NCBI RefSeq assembly: GCF_007570825.1
Contig: NZ_SUNB01000001.1
Coordinates: 806,001-870,000 of the forward strand
Length of the DNA stretch: 64,000 bases
Direction of reading: 5' to 3'
DNA from: Pleionea sediminis
Lineage (GTDB): Bacteria; Pseudomonadota; Gammaproteobacteria; Enterobacterales; Kangiellaceae
How positions within the stretch are numbered: position 1 is the stretch's first letter; each line of letters opens with the position of its first letter. Of this stretch, positions 9,738-18,733 are shown piece after piece. A program made the translations under genes and the position numbers. Under the pieces are notes generated by a model. The model worked only from the letters and a program-made list of their open reading frames with translations. It did not search any database and was not told the DNA's origin.

Positions 9738-11320
9738 TGAAACCGATTAGAAGTATTGGTGCAACACTCAATAAAAGTACATCAACATTGAGACTCATTT
9801 TAGGCGATCAACTGAATGCCAATCATAGCTGGTTTCGTCAAAAAGACTCTTCCATTGTTTATTTAATTGCAGAACTAAAACAAGAAACCTCGTATGTAAA
9901 ACATCATAAGCAAAAAGTACTTGCCTTTTTTTCAGCAATGAAAGAATTTGCTTTTGCACTAGCAAAATCGGGTCATCAAGTGATCTATTTAACGCTTGAC
10001 GAAACTCATTTATTTGACGAACTACCTGAGCTTTTAAAAGAAATCATCCGCCAATATGACATAGAACAATTCCACTACCAACAACCCGATGAATACCGTT
10101 TAGCCAATCAGCTTCAATCAGTAAATTTTCCCAAGGTTAAAAAAACACGCTTTGATTCGGAACATTTCTTACTACAGCACGACGAAATCAGTGACTATTT
10201 TGACAAAGAAAAAAAGATGAAAATGGAATTTTTTTACCGAAAAATTCGTAAAAGATTTCAGATATTAATGGATAATAACCAACCCGTCGGCGGTAAATGG
10301 AATTATGATCATGACAATCGAAACAGTTTTACCAAGGATGATCTTAAGAAAATTCCCAAACCTTTGCTTTTCACGAATGACGTTAGGCCAATACTAAAAC
10401 GCATCGAAAAGCATAATGTGAAAACAATGGGTGAATGCTCGACAGAAATCATTTGGCCCATCAACCGAAAACAAGCTCGACAACTCTTAGCCTTCTTCTG
10501 TGAAAACTTATTACCTCACTTCGGCCAGTTTCAAGACGCCATGACGGAAAACTCACCGTATCGCTGGAGCTTGTATCATTCACGATTAAGCTTTGCCTTA
10601 AACTCCAAAATGCTCTCTCCAATGGAGGTTATCAATACATCGCTTGAAGCGTGGGAACACAACAAAGACTCAATTTCACTCGCACAAATAGAAGGCTTCG
10701 TGCGTCAAATCGTAGGCTGGAGAGAGTTTGTACGCGGAATCTATTGGGCAAACGCTCCCGACTATGCCTCATTAAACTACTTATCAGCCAACCGGCAACT
10801 TCCCGATTATTTTTGGACTGCAGAAACGAAGATGAATTGCATCAAGCAAGTCGTCTCTCAATCTCTTGACTATGCTTATGCTCATCATATTCAAAGATTA
10901 ATGGTAACGGGTAATTTTTGCCTCCTCACCGGCATTCACCCTGATGAGGTCGATGAGTGGTACCTTGGCATTTACGTCGATGCCTTAGAGTGGGTCGAAA
11001 TGCCTAACACTCGTGGTATGACTCAATTCGCTGATGCAGGTATCCTTGCCACGAAACCTTATTGTTCCAGCGGTAGTTACATCAATAAAATGAGTGACTA
11101 CTGTAAAAATTGTGATTACTCTGTGAGTAAAAAGACTGAAGCGGAATCATGTCCTTTCAACAGTCTTTATTGGAACTTTATTGAACAACACAAAGATAAA
11201 TTTAATAATAATCCTCGAATGCGAATGATTTATATGTCCTGGAATAAAATGTCGCATGACAAGCAGCAAGCATTAATTCAGCGTGCTCAGTGGTGTTTAA
11301 ACAACATCAGTAAACTTTAA
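9737..11320 (+). CDS. Iron-sulfur bacterial cryptochrome/photolyase (FeS-BCP, (6-4) photolyase type)
   Basis: Flavoprotein of 527 residues in the PhrB/CryB class that repairs (6-4) photoproducts and carries a [4Fe-4S] cluster. It begins with TLRLILGDQLNANHSWF and contains the class-typical KTRFDSEHFLL and GGKWNYDHDNRN motifs. Four cysteines at residues 368, 456, 459 and 472 have spacings of 88, 3 and 13, the same as the cluster ligands of Agrobacterium PhrB as I recall them (350, 438, 441, 454). The start overlaps the DUF2256 stop (TAATG). It is third of three photolyase-family genes in one operon. Confidence 0.93.
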   Translation: MKPIRSIGATLNKSTSTLRLILGDQLNANHSWFRQKDSSIVYLIAELKQETSYVKHHKQKVLAFFSAMKEFAFALAKSGHQVIYLTLDETHLFDELPELLKEIIRQYDIEQFHYQQPDEYRLANQLQSVNFPKVKKTRFDSEHFLLQHDEISDYFDKEKKMKMEFFYRKIRKRFQILMDNNQPVGGKWNYDHDNRNSFTKDDLKKIPKPLLFTNDVRPILKRIEKHNVKTMGECSTEIIWPINRKQARQLLAFFCENLLPHFGQFQDAMTENSPYRWSLYHSRLSFALNSKMLSPMEVINTSLEAWEHNKDSISLAQIEGFVRQIVGWREFVRGIYWANAPDYASLNYLSANRQLPDYFWTAETKMNCIKQVVSQSLDYAYAHHIQRLMVTGNFCLLTGIHPDEVDEWYLGIYVDALEWVEMPNTRGMTQFADAGILATKPYCSSGSYINKMSDYCKNCDYSVSKKTEAESCPFNSLYWNFIEQHKDKFNNNPRMRMIYMSWNKMSHDKQQALIQRAQWCLNNISKL

Positions 11321-11325
11321 AAATT

Positions 11326-12141
11326 ATGAGAGAAGTATTTAACCGAATCCAAACTCACCGACCTTGGCTAGTTATCACGGGCGCGGGCATTAGCTTAGGT
11401 TCGGGAATCCCCACTTATCGTGACCATGAAGGAAACTGGTTACGTAGCAATCCAATTCAACACCAAGAATTTATTCAATATGAAGATAAGAGAAAGCGTT
11501 ACTGGGCTAGAAGTACGCTTGGGTGGCCGCCGGTAAGTAGAGCACAACCCAATAATACTCATTTTTTACTGGCTCAACTCGAGCAACGAGGGTTGATGAA
11601 AGGCGTTATTACCCAAAATGTAGACCGATTGCATCAAAAAGCTGGCCATAAAAGGGTTATCGACTTACATGGCCGATTGGATCGAGTCAAATGTTTATCA
11701 TGTCAGCAATATGAGTCTCGCAATAATCTTCAGCAACGACTCATCGAGCTAAACCCTTTTTTACTAACAAAAGAAGTTCAAATGGCACCCGATGGTGATG
11801 CGCATTTAGAAAATGAACTTACGCAACAAATGAAGATAGCCAATTGCCTCCATTGCAATGGAACACTTATGCCCGATGTTGTCTTTTTTGGCGGCACTGT
11901 ACCTAAAGCAACGAATTTGGCTACCAGTAAGTTATTTGATGAATGCTCAGGAGTAATAACGATAGGTAGCTCACTGATGGTGTATTCAGGCTATCGTTTT
12001 TGCAAGCTCGCTAAGCAAGAACACAAGCCTTTAATTATAATTAATCAAGGAAAGACTCGTGCTGATGATATTGCAGATTTCAAAATTGAAAAAGATTGTG
12101 CGACAGTACTAAAAGGATTATTGGATCATATAGGAGGCTAA
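11326..12141 (+). CDS. Sir2-family NAD-dependent protein deacylase
   Basis: Sirtuin of 271 residues that removes acyl groups from lysines using NAD+, or possibly transfers ADP-ribose. It shows GAGIS-x3-GIPTYRD (about residues 19-32) for NAD binding, TQNVDRLHQKAG, the catalytic His115 in DLHGRLD, and two Cys-x2-Cys pairs (123/126 and a later CLHC) for structural zinc. It starts five bases after the FeS photolyase stop and is the last gene of the operon. A sirtuin in a photolyase operon suggests coupling of NAD or acylation state to the light/DNA-damage response (inference). It is tail-to-tail with the TonB receptor with no gap. Confidence 0.9.
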   Translation: MREVFNRIQTHRPWLVITGAGISLGSGIPTYRDHEGNWLRSNPIQHQEFIQYEDKRKRYWARSTLGWPPVSRAQPNNTHFLLAQLEQRGLMKGVITQNVDRLHQKAGHKRVIDLHGRLDRVKCLSCQQYESRNNLQQRLIELNPFLLTKEVQMAPDGDAHLENELTQQMKIANCLHCNGTLMPDVVFFGGTVPKATNLATSKLFDECSGVITIGSSLMVYSGYRFCKLAKQEHKPLIIINQGKTRADDIADFKIEKDCATVLKGLLDHIGG

Positions 12142-14154
12142 TTACCACTTGGAGTTAACGTTAATCCAAAAGCGTCTTTCACTTCCGGGAATGTCATAGA
12201 CTGGATAAAACTGATTTAAATAAAAGCTCGACAAATCGGAGGTAAAAGCCGGATGTTCATAGCTTTCGTCAAATACATTTTTTATCGAAAAATCAACTTT
12301 CCACTTACCAGCAATAACCCAATCGCCAACTTTCGCATTCACTAGAGTAAACGAGGGCTGCTTATTAGCTTCTTCAGCGGGATTTAAGCGATCACCATAA
12401 TGCTTTAGCTCTACAGAAACATGCCAGTCATCTGTAATTAAATGTGAAAGACCCAGTTTTAAACTCTCTTCAGCCGAAAATGCCACTCGAGATTCATCCA
12501 GTGAGTTTCGTACATCGTTATAGCTAATACTGCCATATCCGCGCCATTGATTACTGCGATAGTTCAACTCTACTTCGAATCCATATCCTTCAATACCAGG
12601 TCCATTTATAAACGTTTCTAATTCATTAGTACGAATTGTATTTTCGGTTTCATAATAAAAGACAGAAGTATGTAACTGCCATACATTCTGCCAAACTTTA
12701 TCAAAGGTCGCTTCATAGGTTTGAATGGTTTCTGGCTCTAAATTCTCATTTCCATTTAGAAAAAAGCCACCATTTAATTCCCAACTGTTAGGCGCACGAA
12801 AAGATTCACCATATAACAAACGTATTATGGAGTTTGAACTAAAGTCATAAGATAAAGCTGTTCTAAAGCTGTAATAACGCCCAACTGAATTATAGTCATC
12901 AAAATGGACGCCTACATCGATGCGTAATGAAGGATAAAATCTAATTTCATGACTGAAAAAACCACTTCTTACAGTTTCATTGGGGTTTACCGACAAATTA
13001 ATATCGAGTAATTGCAATGGATCATTTTCAGATCGATATACAAAATCGTAATCTCGATAATTTTTAATTTCTATTCCATAAATCGTTCGACTGTGAGGGC
13101 TCCAGTTCGTATCTGCTATTAACTCAGCGCCGTAGGAACGACTGTTAATACGGTTGTATTCCGATGGATAATTCGGCCCTTCAATTCCGTTAGGATCTTG
13201 TAAGTAGAGGTAACGCCCCATAAACTCATAATTGTCAAAAAAGATGCGCCCCTCAATATTTAGATAATCTGCAAATTCACTTTCAAAGCCAATTTCCAGG
13301 TGTTCATTTTCGTCTTCAAAAAAAGTACCCGATTGATCAATTCTGCCGCCAAATATTCCGGTTGGCACATATTTTTTTCGAGTATTATGGAATAACTGAA
13401 CATAAACGTTTTCATTTCCTGCTCGAGCCATTAATGTCTTTTTCGACTCTCTATTGGCCCGACCAGAGACAAAACCGCCCGTGGGGTAAACTCCAGAAGT
13501 ATATTCATCAAAAAACATTGACTCTTCCATACCCTGCTCTACTGAAAGCTGCGTATTTAAAAACCAATTTCCGGACTCAAAATACTTTTGACCATGTATC
13601 TTTTTATCGCTAAAACTACCAACAGAGATGCCATAAGAGTCATTACCTTTTCGCGTGATAACATTAATTACAGCATACATTGCATTGGTACCATAAACGG
13701 CAGAACCCGGTCCACGGACGACTTCTATGCGCTCTATGTGGTTAACATCAACCGTAGCCAGCTGACCATTAAAGTATCCGAAGTTTTCGACAACGCTATG
13801 CCCATTAAGTAACAAAAGAATACGTGAGTTGGGATCATTCGATTGATACGCACCTCGAGGTACGACAAAGTCATAAATTCGATCGCTAAAAACCATAAAG
13901 CCGGCTAAAGCATCGATAATTTCGCTTAAATTTCTCCAACCGAATAAATCGATGTCCTCTTTTGTTACAACAGTAATGTAAGCCGCGGTATCTCGAATAT
14001 TTTCACGAGTCTTTTTGCCTGCAGTGACTTTGATATTGAGTAACTGCTCCATATTCAAGCCAAACAGATCTTCTTTATTTGAAATGCTTGCGCTAACACC
14101 TCCTGTAATACTTATAAGAAACGCAAGCCAACACCAACTTGGTACATTTTTCAT
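12142..14154 (-). CDS. TonB-dependent outer-membrane receptor
   Basis: Outer-membrane active transporter of 670 residues. A signal peptide covers about residues 1-22 (cleavage after GVSA). The plug domain (about 35-160) contains TVVTKEDIDLFGWRNLSEIID, RILLLLNGHSV and VERIEVVRGPGSAVYGTNA-type motifs, followed by a 22-strand barrel ending in an aromatic residue (Trp670). The substrate is not evident and no transport partner lies next to it. I see no clear Fur box upstream, so an iron-siderophore role is not supported. Confidence 0.88.
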   Translation of the reverse strand: MKNVPSWCWLAFLISITGGVSASISNKEDLFGLNMEQLLNIKVTAGKKTRENIRDTAAYITVVTKEDIDLFGWRNLSEIIDALAGFMVFSDRIYDFVVPRGAYQSNDPNSRILLLLNGHSVVENFGYFNGQLATVDVNHIERIEVVRGPGSAVYGTNAMYAVINVITRKGNDSYGISVGSFSDKKIHGQKYFESGNWFLNTQLSVEQGMEESMFFDEYTSGVYPTGGFVSGRANRESKKTLMARAGNENVYVQLFHNTRKKYVPTGIFGGRIDQSGTFFEDENEHLEIGFESEFADYLNIEGRIFFDNYEFMGRYLYLQDPNGIEGPNYPSEYNRINSRSYGAELIADTNWSPHSRTIYGIEIKNYRDYDFVYRSENDPLQLLDINLSVNPNETVRSGFFSHEIRFYPSLRIDVGVHFDDYNSVGRYYSFRTALSYDFSSNSIIRLLYGESFRAPNSWELNGGFFLNGNENLEPETIQTYEATFDKVWQNVWQLHTSVFYYETENTIRTNELETFINGPGIEGYGFEVELNYRSNQWRGYGSISYNDVRNSLDESRVAFSAEESLKLGLSHLITDDWHVSVELKHYGDRLNPAEEANKQPSFTLVNAKVGDWVIAGKWKVDFSIKNVFDESYEHPAFTSDLSSFYLNQFYPVYDIPGSERRFWINVNSKW

Positions 14155-14285
14155 AATTTTTTCATTGAGTTAAGTAAACCCGCACTGTAAAACAGTATAG
14201 ATGAAGTCTTTGCATTTCGCACAGCGATAAAATAAAGGTTTTAGGCTACAATTTTGTTCTATAAACTTTAATCTTTAACACAAAT

Positions 14286-14317
14286 AGCAAAGATTGATAC
14301 AAATCAACGTCTTTGCT
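14286..14317 (+). promoter_or_regulatory. Perfect FNR/Anr-type box inside a larger inverted repeat, upstream of the TerB-like gene
   Basis: TTGAT-N4-ATCAA, a perfect FNR/Anr consensus, lies at 14294-14307. It is flanked by extra arms AGCAAAGA (14286-14293) and TCTTTGCT (14310-14317), giving near-continuous dyad symmetry. A TATACT at 14330-14335 would put the start site near 14342, so the box is centred about -41.5, the class II activator position. The 218-bp region also serves the divergent TonB receptor. Confidence 0.7.
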
Positions 14318-14372
14318 GATCGAGTTTAATATACTTAACCTATAAGTAGTGGTGACTTAGGAGAATTGTTAT

Positions 14373-14792
14373 ATGTTTGAATCTATTAAACATTGGTTTG
14401 AGTCGCTCAATGGCGCAGAATCTCACTTTGATCATCCGGACGATGAAATGCTACACGGCGCATTAGCCTCTGCTCTCATGCACATTATTCTGTCGGACAA
14501 ACTTGAGTCAGATAAAGAAAAGTCTATGTTTTTCGAAATTATGCAGTCTGAGTTTAAATTGGACAATAATAAAATTAACTTCCTCTATAAGGCAGCAAAG
14601 TCCTCTACAGTAACACTTCACGAGGATTTTGAGATTATCAATAAGTTCCTAAAAGACAATCCTGTTGTTAAGGCACAGTTTTTGGATGAGCTTAATCGAC
14701 TTATTGACTGCGATGGAGTCCAAAACAAAGAACTTGATTTATTTTACGAGGCGGTAAAAGAAGTATTTCCAGAGATTAGTCGGTTTGATTAA
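14373..14792 (+). CDS. TerB-like (tellurite resistance TerB superfamily) cytoplasmic protein
   Basis: Acidic, all-helical protein of 139 residues. The segment DDEMLHGALASALMHIILSDKLESDKEKSMFFEIM matches the pattern of small TerB-like proteins, including conserved acidic pairs that bind metal in TerB. The exact function is unknown and actual tellurite resistance should not be assumed. A strong ribosome site (GGAG) lies about 8 bases before the ATG. An FNR/Anr box at a class II position suggests anaerobic induction. Its 3' end overlaps the convergent FetB-like gene by 17 bp. Confidence 0.65.
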   Translation: MFESIKHWFESLNGAESHFDHPDDEMLHGALASALMHIILSDKLESDKEKSMFFEIMQSEFKLDNNKINFLYKAAKSSTVTLHEDFEIINKFLKDNPVVKAQFLDELNRLIDCDGVQNKELDLFYEAVKEVFPEISRFD

Positions 14793-15489
14793 TTGTTCGA
14801 TATATTGATTTCGAACTTATTAAAAATAAAGCAGAAGCAAACCCGGCAGACGCAAATACCATACACATCACCATTATCTGATATCTCACCGCAATGAGCG
14901 GTGAGACACCGGATAATATTTGTCCCGTCATCATCCCCGGCAAAGACACTAGTCCTACAGCAAACAATGAATTTACTATTGGAATTAAAGAAGTTTGATA
15001 AGCGGTGGCTCGAGCTTTTTTTTCACTTACTCCTTTATTTAACTCGCTCAAATAGCGCTCAGAGCATAAGCTGACACTGTTCATAGCGTTCGCAAAGATC
15101 ATACCGCCCAATGGAATGATATATTGCGGATCGAACCAAGGATTAACACTCAATACGCCTTGGGTAATTATTGTAAGAATAATCCCACCACCTATAAAGA
15201 CAGAAAAGATGGTGTGCTTTAATAGCTTTGTCCGATGTTCTTTTACGGTCCGCAGCGCGATCCAACTCGATGCAAGCACCATAGTTAATAAAACCGCTAA
15301 TATGAGAATTGAGTTTTCACTTTCAAACAAAAAAGTGAGTAAATATCCGACTAGCAATAATTGGACAATCATTCGTAACAAAGCGGAAAAACCATCACGA
15401 TAATTTGCAGACCAAATATACATGATAACAATCACGAACAACGCGGGAAATAATCCGATTAATAATTCAAAATAATCAATAATTTGCAT
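14776..15489 (-). CDS. FetB-like (UPF0014) ABC transporter permease
   Basis: Integral membrane protein of 237 residues with about seven helices, matching UPF0014/FetB, the permease of the FetAB iron exporter of E. coli. Signature motifs are MIFANAMNSVSLCSERY (about residues 131-147), ATAYQTSLIPIVNSLFAVGLVSLPGMMTGQILSG, and AVRYQIMVMCMVFASAG. FetB normally pairs with the ATPase FetA, but no ATPase gene adjoins it here. The partner may be elsewhere in the genome. Confidence 0.8.
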   Translation of the reverse strand: MQIIDYFELLIGLFPALFVIVIMYIWSANYRDGFSALLRMIVQLLLVGYLLTFLFESENSILILAVLLTMVLASSWIALRTVKEHRTKLLKHTIFSVFIGGGIILTIITQGVLSVNPWFDPQYIIPLGGMIFANAMNSVSLCSERYLSELNKGVSEKKARATAYQTSLIPIVNSLFAVGLVSLPGMMTGQILSGVSPLIAVRYQIMVMCMVFASAGFASALFLISSKSIYRTINQTD

Positions 15490-15616
15490 GTCGTTATTAT
15501 TCTTAGTTTATTATTAAAAAGGAAAACCGTACTATCATACAATATAACGTGTGCACTTGTTTTGTCATAAAAGTGACATAATAGAGATTAAGTTTTTTAC
15601 TCATGATTTACACTCA

Positions 15617-18600
15617 TCAAATAAAACGTCGACGCCATAAAAAATAAACCACGGGTAGAATAAAAAGAGTTAGCAGTAGGGCACTAATCATACCTCCCAC
15701 CATAGGCGCTGCGATTCGACTCATTATTTCAGAACCCGTGCCTCCACCAAACAAGATAGGCAATAAACCAATAATAATGGACGAGGCAGTCATCATAACG
15801 GGACGAATTCTTAAACCAGCTCCATGTAATACCGATTTTCGAAGCGTAGAAGTTGATAAACTTCCATTATTACGAGCTCTTTCATAAGACTGATTTAAGT
15901 AAACCAACATAATTACACCAAGCTCAACTGCGACACCGGCAAGCGCGATAAAACCAACTCCAACTGCAACAGAAAAATTAAAAGACAATCCGTACATCAA
16001 CCAGACACTACCTACTAGCGATAAAGGTAATGTCCCCATAATAATAAGCACTTCAGTAAAATTTCTGAAGTTTAGAAAAAGTAACACGATAATAATCGCC
16101 AAGGTTAATGGGATCACATACGTTAGCTTCTCTTTTGCGCGTAACATATATTCGTATTGTCCCGACCAAGTAATAGAATATCCTACCGGTAAATCGATTT
16201 GTTCAACAACATGCTGTTTTGCTTCATTAACATAATGACCAACATCCACTCCTTCAATATCAACCAGCGTCCAACCATTAATGCGAGCATTTTCACTTTT
16301 AATTCCTGGAGGGCCATCTTCAATATAAATATTCGCAATGTCACCTAGCGCAATGCGCTGGCCACTGGGTGTGACAACTGGTAATAATGCAAGTTGCTCT
16401 GGCGAATTCCGATAATCTTGTGGATAACGAATATTTACTGGATATCGTTCTAATCCCTCAACAGTTTGTGTCACATTCATACCACCAATCGCAGTTGCAA
16501 TAACTTGCTGAACATCTGCAATATTAAGTCCATATCGGGCTGCTTTAGCTCGCTGAATATCAACTTTCAAATATCGACCGCCAGCAACACGTTCTGAATA
16601 CACCGATGCAGTTCCAGTAACATCGGTTAAAACGGATTCTAACTGCTCTCCGATTGACTGAATAACATCAAGCCTCGGTCCCGCGACTTTTATTCCAACG
16701 GGTGTTTTAATACCCGTTGCTAACATGTCAATTCTTGTTTTTATAGGCATTACCCAAGCATTGGTTACTCCGGGTATGGATACCAATTTATCCAGTTCCT
16801 TTTTCAACTTTTGAGTTGTCATTCCCTCGCGCCATTCAGAGCGAGGTTTTAACTGAATAAATGTTTCAATCATAGTTAGAGGAGCAGGATCGGTAGCCGT
16901 TTCTGCTCGCCCGACTTTTCCGAAAACATGTTCCACTTCAGGTACAGTAGCAATTAACTTGTCTGTTTGTTGCAATAACTCTCGAGCTTTTCCAATGGAA
17001 ATTCCTGGATATGTTGTTGGCATATACATCAAATCGCCCTCATCGAGAGGAGGAATAAACTCACTTCCAATTTTTTGCAATGGCCAAAAACCTGTCAATA
17101 AAATAAGAAGACCTATCAATAAAGTTGTTTTCGGAAATCGTAAGGACCAATTTAACGCCGGTAAATAAAAGGACGTTAAATATCGATTCAGCGGGTTCTT
17201 ATTTTCAGCTAGCACTTTACCTCGAATAAAGTACCCCATTAGCACCGGTACTAAGGTTACTGCTAGTGCAGCGGCAGCCGCCATCGCGAAGGTTTTGGTA
17301 TAAGCGAGAGGGACAAACATTCTCCCTTCCTGCGCCTCTAAAGTAAAAACAGGTAAAAAACTAACAGTAATAATTAGCAAACTAAAAAATAATGCTGGAC
17401 CAACTTCTGATGCTGACGTTGCAACAATTTGCCAACGGTTATCTTTAGTTAATGAGGTATCTTCCATATGCTTATGCATATTCTCAATCATAACAATAGC
17501 GCCATCGATCATGGCCCCAACCGCAATAGCAATGCCCCCCAACGACATAATATTTGCGTTAATACCTTGAATTCGCATTACAATAAAAGCAACTAAAATA
17601 CCCACGGGCAAACTGATAATAGCAACAAGTGAAGAACGAACATGGAATAAAAAGGCGAGGCAAACTAACGCGACTACAATAAATTCTTCAATTAACTTTT
17701 GCCATAAGTTTTTCACAGCTCGGTCAATCAATCCAGAGCGATCGTAGACGGTAACTATTTCGACGCCTTCCGGCAGGCCAGCTTCTAATTGCGATAACTT
17801 TTCTTTTACGCCATCTATCGTCGCTTGTGCGTTCTCACCAAATCGCATGACAACAACACCGCCAACAGTTTCTCCTTCACCATTAAGCTCACCAATACCA
17901 CGGCGCATTTGTGGCCCAAGGCTAATATCGGCGATTTCTTTTAACAACAAAGGCGTTCCTTGTCGATTAACGCCTAATGGTACATTTCCTATATCGACCT
18001 GATTTTCTAAATAACCCGTTGCACGAACCATATATTCAGCTTCTGCCATTTCAATGACAGAAGCTCCAACTTCTTGATTTGCTCTTTGCAAAGCAGTTTG
18101 AATATGCGCTAGAGGAATGTCATAAGCTCTTAATTTTTCGGGATCAATCTTAACTTGGTATTGTTTAACCATGCCGCCCACAGCTGCCACTTCAGAAACG
18201 CCTGGAACGGTTTGCAATTCAAACTTTAAAAACCAGTCTTGTATACTACGCAACTGTGTAATGTCGTGCTGACCTGTTCTATCGACTAAGGCGTAAAGAT
18301 AAATCCAGCCAACGCCTGTAGCATCAGGTCCCAACTGCGGTTTCGCGCTTTCAGGTAGGGACGGTGCAACCTGACTTAAATATTCCAAAACACGAGAACG
18401 AGCCCAATACAAATCTGTGTCATCATCAAAAATAACGTACACATATGAGTCACCAAAAAATGAAAAACCTCTTACTGTTTTTGCACCCGGTACGGACAAC
18501 ATGGCCGTTGTTAAAGGATAGGTCACTTGATCTTCAACAACTTGAGGCGCTTGTCCCGGATAGGAGGTTTTAATTATTACCTGCACATCCGACAAATCAG

Positions 18601-18718
18601 GTATGGCATCAACAGGCGTTGTTTTTAGAGAGTAGATACCGGCACCAACTAGTATTACTGAAGTCAAAAGAACTAAAAATCGATTGGTGATCGACCATCG
18701 AATAACTGCTTCAATCAT
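15617..18718 (-). CDS. cusA: CusA-type Cu(I)/Ag(I) efflux RND permease
   Basis: Heavy-metal RND pump of 1033 residues. TM4 has the acidic motif AVGAMIDGAIVMIEN. The three CusA metal-pathway methionines appear to be present: in the segments DLMYMPTTYPGIS, APLTMIETFIQLKPRSEW and TRIDMLATGIKTPVGIKV, matching M573, M623 and M672 of E. coli CusA. That favours copper/silver over Co/Zn/Cd. It is the last gene of a leftward operon and starts 15 bp after the adaptor stop. Confidence 0.92.
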   Translation of the reverse strand: MIEAVIRWSITNRFLVLLTSVILVGAGIYSLKTTPVDAIPDLSDVQVIIKTSYPGQAPQVVEDQVTYPLTTAMLSVPGAKTVRGFSFFGDSYVYVIFDDDTDLYWARSRVLEYLSQVAPSLPESAKPQLGPDATGVGWIYLYALVDRTGQHDITQLRSIQDWFLKFELQTVPGVSEVAAVGGMVKQYQVKIDPEKLRAYDIPLAHIQTALQRANQEVGASVIEMAEAEYMVRATGYLENQVDIGNVPLGVNRQGTPLLLKEIADISLGPQMRRGIGELNGEGETVGGVVVMRFGENAQATIDGVKEKLSQLEAGLPEGVEIVTVYDRSGLIDRAVKNLWQKLIEEFIVVALVCLAFLFHVRSSLVAIISLPVGILVAFIVMRIQGINANIMSLGGIAIAVGAMIDGAIVMIENMHKHMEDTSLTKDNRWQIVATSASEVGPALFFSLLIITVSFLPVFTLEAQEGRMFVPLAYTKTFAMAAAAALAVTLVPVLMGYFIRGKVLAENKNPLNRYLTSFYLPALNWSLRFPKTTLLIGLLILLTGFWPLQKIGSEFIPPLDEGDLMYMPTTYPGISIGKARELLQQTDKLIATVPEVEHVFGKVGRAETATDPAPLTMIETFIQLKPRSEWREGMTTQKLKKELDKLVSIPGVTNAWVMPIKTRIDMLATGIKTPVGIKVAGPRLDVIQSIGEQLESVLTDVTGTASVYSERVAGGRYLKVDIQRAKAARYGLNIADVQQVIATAIGGMNVTQTVEGLERYPVNIRYPQDYRNSPEQLALLPVVTPSGQRIALGDIANIYIEDGPPGIKSENARINGWTLVDIEGVDVGHYVNEAKQHVVEQIDLPVGYSITWSGQYEYMLRAKEKLTYVIPLTLAIIIVLLFLNFRNFTEVLIIMGTLPLSLVGSVWLMYGLSFNFSVAVGVGFIALAGVAVELGVIMLVYLNQSYERARNNGSLSTSTLRKSVLHGAGLRIRPVMMTASSIIIGLLPILFGGGTGSEIMSRIAAPMVGGMISALLLTLFILPVVYFLWRRRFI

Positions 18719-18733
18719 ATTCTTTACCTCACC

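Noticed and set aside
15562-15579. Pho-box-like direct repeats TTGTCAT and GTGACAT with four-base spacing.
   Set aside because: The second half has two mismatches to CTGTCAT, only one unit is present, and it is not placed convincingly before a phosphate gene.
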